Source of the DNA: JAPKZH01 sp964537875
GTDB taxonomy: Bacteria; Acidobacteriota; Aminicenantia; Aminicenantales; UBA4085
Assembly: GCA_964537875.1 (NCBI GenBank)
Contig: CAZIDN010000016.1
Coordinates: forward strand, 1-59,264
Length of the DNA stretch: 59,264 bases
Direction of reading: 5' to 3'
Below, one piece after another: positions 56,620-59,264 of this stretch (position 1 is the stretch's first letter; every line of letters begins with the position of its first letter). The notes beneath the pieces are model-generated. The model did not search any database and was not told the DNA's origin. It was given only the letters and a program-made list of their open reading frames with translations. The translations under genes were made by a program, and so were the position numbers.

Positions 56620-58966
56620 ATGATCGGCCAATTTGTCGCCCATTACAAGATCCTCGAGAAACTCGGGGAAGGCGGGATGGGCGTTGTGTACAAGGCCGAG
56701 GATACAAAGCTCAAGCGGACAGTCGCCCTCAAGTTTTTTGCCGCCGGAACTCACACGTGATCTGCAGGCAAAAAAACGGTTCTTGCAAGAAGCCCAGGCT
56801 GCCGCTGCCTTAGATCACCCCAATATCTGTACGATCCATGAAATCAATGAATTCGAAGGCCAGATGTTCATTGTCATGACTTATATCAAGGGCCAAAGCT
56901 TGAAGGAGAGGATAGCGCTAGGTCCAATTAAAGTGGAGGAGGCCCTGGACATCTCGACCCAGGTGGCGGACGGTCTTCGGGCTGCGCATGAGCAAGGTAT
57001 TATTCATAGGGACATCAAGCCGGCCAACATCATGCTGCCGGCGAAGGGCCAGGCAAAGATCATGGATTTTGGCCTGGCTAAACTCATTTCGGCCGCCGAC
57101 GTCACTAAGACCCTGACAGTCATGGGGACTATAGCCTATATGTCGCCGGAACAGGTGCAGGGGCAAGCCGTTGACCTCCGCACGGACATCTGGTCACTGG
57201 GGGTTGTGCTGTATGAGATGCTCACCGGGAAGCTTCCGTTCAAGGGGGATCGAGAAGCGTCGATTATGTATTCTATTGAACATCTACATCCCCGGCCTAT
57301 CAAAGAGTTAGAGCCGAATATTCCTCCTGACTTGGAAAAAATTGTCGGCAAGACAGTAAAGAAGAATCGAGGAGAGCGTTATCAGCAAGTTGGGGATTTA
57401 TTAGATGACTTGAGAGCTGTTGCGAAGGGATTCGAGCCGGTAAAATTAAAGGAAGTCGCAAAGAGGGTTCTGAAATATCAGAGAATTTATCTTTATATAG
57501 CGATAGGCGTTCTTATTGTTTTGATCGCATTGACAGGATATTTATTTCGTGGGCGTCCAATATCTCGCACCTACGAATCGATCGCCGTCTTGCCCTTTAA
57601 GAATCTTTCCGGCAAGCCTGAAGAAGAATATTTCGTCGACGGGATGCACGAGGCTCTTCTCAACCAGTTGTCCAAAATCAAAGCGTTGAAAGTGATCTCG
57701 CGCCAATCCGTGATGCAGTATAAAGGCTCGGACAAGCCGTTACGTGTAATCGCCCGGGAACTGGGCGCCGATGCGATTGTCGAAGGCTCATCGCTCCGTG
57801 CAGGCGAAATAGTGCAGGTCACGGCGCAGTTGATCGATGGAAAGATAGACAGGCATCTGTGGGGTGATGAATTCGATAGAAAATACAGCGAAGTGCTGAA
57901 GTTACAAAGCGAATTGGCGAGAAAAATTGCGGATGAGATAAAAGTCTCGGTCACCGGGGAGGAGAAGAAGCGGTTGGCCGCGACCCGTTCGGTCAAACCG
58001 GAGGCCTATGATGCTTATCTTCATGGGATTACTTATAGGTGGAAGTCTGATCTCCAAGATGATCTGATGAAGGCTCTCCCGTATTTTGATAAGGCCATTG
58101 AGATTGATCCCGAATTTGCTCCAGCCTATCTTAGTTTGGCGAGTGCTTACCAGAGACTTACATTTCTTTCCTATATGTCTCCTCAAGAGACTAATGAAAA
58201 AATTCTCACTGCAATTATGAAGGCTCTGGAGCTGGACGATTCACTCGCCGATGCCCATGCCGCACTTGGCGGCATAAGGCTAAACGAGTGGGATTGGAAT
58301 CAAGCGGAGTTTCACCTCCAGCATGCTTTTGATCTCAATCCAAGTAGTGTGCGTGCCCTTGCTGCTTATAGCCACTTCCTATTCGTGGCAGGGCGGTTTG
58401 ATGAGGGCATTCGTGCAGCGAAGCGAGAGAGGGAGATTGAACCATTATTATCGTCTAACTATTTGTTGGGATGGTGTTACTTTTACGCCCGGCGGTACGA
58501 TGAAGCGATTGCCGAGTTGAAGACTATGTACGAAAAAGAACCGAATAGTCCCACTGTTTATTGGATTCTCATGTTTATTGCATTAAGCCTTGCCGAGAAA
58601 GGAACCTATGAAGAAGCTTTGGTTTGGAGTGAGAAGGCGAGGCTGTTTGTCTCGCCAGGACAGAGCCTTCAGTTCGATTCATGCTACGCATCCATCTGTG
58701 CCAAAACCGGGAAAACGGAAGAGGCCAGAAGGGTCTTCAACGAAATGGTGAAGAGCTCTAAGGACCGATATGTCGATCCCTATCAGCTTGCGCCTGTTTG
58801 TCTGGCGCTGGGAGATAAGGAACAGGCTTTGCAGTGGCTGGAAAAGGCATATAAAGAGCATGGTCCAACCATTTGTTTTCTCAAGATTGATCCCCGATTG
58901 GACTCATTGCGTTCGAACCCACGATTCCAGGATCTCATACGCCGCATGAAATTCCCGGAGAATTAA
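56620..58966 (+). CDS. Ser/Thr kinase with TolB-like domain and TPRs, frameshifted near the start
   Basis: A kinase gene of about 780 codons with one frameshift. From the ATG at 56620 it reads MIGQFVAHYKILEKLGEGGM, then GVVYKAEDTKLKRTVALKFF, and stops soon after a run of six T at 56734-56739. With five T it would continue KFLPPELTRDLQAKKRFLQE in the frame that runs open to 58966. That frame holds HRDIKPANIM, DFGLAKL, GTIAYMSPEQ, a helix IYLYIAIGVLIVLIALTGYL (about residue 286), a TolB-like domain (IAVLPFKNLSGKPEEEYFVD) and TPRs (ALPYFDKAIEIDPEFAPAYL, AELKTMYEKEPNSPTVYW). The extra T is either a real mutation that kills the kinase or a homopolymer error. Confidence 0.88.
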
Positions 58967-59056
58967 AGAAGCTGCTCACTTTCGCTCGCACCTTGACAAG
59001 TTTAAGGATTCAGTTTAGCAAAAAAATGATCTGTGGGAAAACGACGAAAGTCATTG

Positions 59057-59137
59057 CTTGACAATATCCGCGGCGAGGAGCGCTTCCAGAAACTTATGGA
59101 GCGCGTCAAATACGAATGGGAGCATATTGAAGTGTGA
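59057..59137 (+). pseudogene. kinase-tail relic 2
   Basis: Encodes LDNIRGEERFQKLMERVKYE, then WEHIEV and a stop, matching the end of the kinase at 49829 (LKNIRGEERFKKLMERVKYE). It is a second detached copy of that tail, 90 nt after the frameshifted kinase, whose own end is different. Confidence 0.7.
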
Positions 59138-59152
59138 GCGCTCTCTGAGGTG

Positions 59153-59181
59153 TTGACAATAAGCACACAATAGATTACATT
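59153..59181 (+). promoter_or_regulatory. promoter of the terminal BrnT-like gene
   Basis: TTGACA (59153-59158), 17-nt spacer, TACATT (59176-59181). The GTG start at 59188 is 6 nt further with no ribosome-binding site, again a leaderless layout. Confidence 0.5.
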
Positions 59182-59187
59182 TGGATT

Positions 59188-59264
59188 GTGAAGCTGTTCG
59201 ATTGGAACTTGGGAAAGAACGAAGAACTCAAAGCCCAAAGAAAGATCTCTTTCGAAGATATCGT
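59188..59264 (+). CDS. BrnT family toxin, N-terminal fragment (cut by window edge)
   Basis: 25 codons from a GTG: KLFDWNLGKNEELKAQRK followed by ISFEDI. The F-D-W-N-x-x-K-N ... ISFEDIV pattern is the start of BrnT/DUF497 ribonuclease toxins (FEWDPxKNxxN ... GISFEEA), which fold like RelE and are held by a BrnA antitoxin encoded just downstream. The rest lies outside the window, so completeness and the partner cannot be judged. GTG start and short leader are inferred. Confidence 0.6.
   Translation, partial: MKLFDWNLGKNEELKAQRKISFEDI

Noticed and set aside
1..59264. tRNA genes, rRNA, CRISPR arrays, prophage structural genes
   Set aside because: I looked for CCA-ending cloverleaf-like segments, regularly spaced repeats and capsid or tail genes and saw none. 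A tRNA scan would be decisive.

Overview
The window is about 59 kb of bacterial DNA with roughly 45 recognisable protein genes and an unusually large amount of broken gene material. The gene content points to an Acidobacteriota-related lineage, most plausibly Candidatus Aminicenantes. The reasons are several Pkn-type Ser/Thr kinases with zinc-ribbon, TolB-like and TPR parts, a DUF885 protein, M24 and creatininase-family enzymes, GH172, DUF4838 and agarase-like glycoside hydrolases, and a tungsten-type aldehyde ferredoxin oxidoreductase. This is inference from gene content only. There is no rRNA, and valS is the only universal marker. I saw no tRNA, CRISPR array, origin or prophage.

Layout. 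1-9.5 kb: start of an ABC transporter ATPase, a porin-like barrel, a nitroreductase-fold protein, an agarase-like hydrolase overlapping a DUF885 gene, an M24 peptidase beside a POT-transporter stump, and an SH3 envelope protein flanked by inverted-repeat elements. 9.2-14.6 kb: AOR with a small membrane protein, a GT-C glycosyltransferase and a subtilase. 14.7-21.8 kb: creatininase, four-module rhodanese, a foreign-looking ECF sigma plus membrane protein pair, a DUF4838 hydrolase and an MDR oxidoreductase, with repeated gene ends that suggest an old tandem duplication. 21.8-31.4 kb: accessory region with IS91 remnant, kinase with beta-propeller, VapBC, IS110, a frameshifted HEPN-like gene and a BglII/BamHI-like restriction-modification pair. 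32-38.9 kb: GH172, an AAA/DUF4143 ATPase, a RibD-type reductase, a TauE exporter and two secreted/envelope proteins. 39-45.1 kb: valS, an APC permease and an amidohydrolase. 45.1-59.3 kb: three large kinases, an EF-Tu-like small protein, two more DUF4143 ATPases, an AbiE-type toxin-antitoxin pair and the start of a BrnT-like toxin.

Common threads. (1) A dispersed repeat family (about 21.96, 25.61, 26.49, 29.93, 32.05, 34.29, 35.64 and 37.41 kb). Full copies carry a hairpin with a short T-run, then a TTGACA-N18-TATAnT promoter, then a conserved leader. They sit in front of unrelated genes and look like a spreading terminator-promoter cassette. (2) Two of the three DUF4143 ATPases have a long perfect palindrome inside their promoter, and the third has a weaker one, which suggests self-regulation. 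(3) Many gene stumps (POT, IS91, TauE, GH3, EF-Tu-like, subtilase tail, oxidoreductase tail, creatininase head, kinase tails) show strong turnover by duplication and deletion. (4) Several promoters end within about 6-12 nt of the start codon, so leaderless translation is likely for some regulators.

Coordinates, reading frames and motifs were read by eye. Family names rest on motif recognition and not on database searches.
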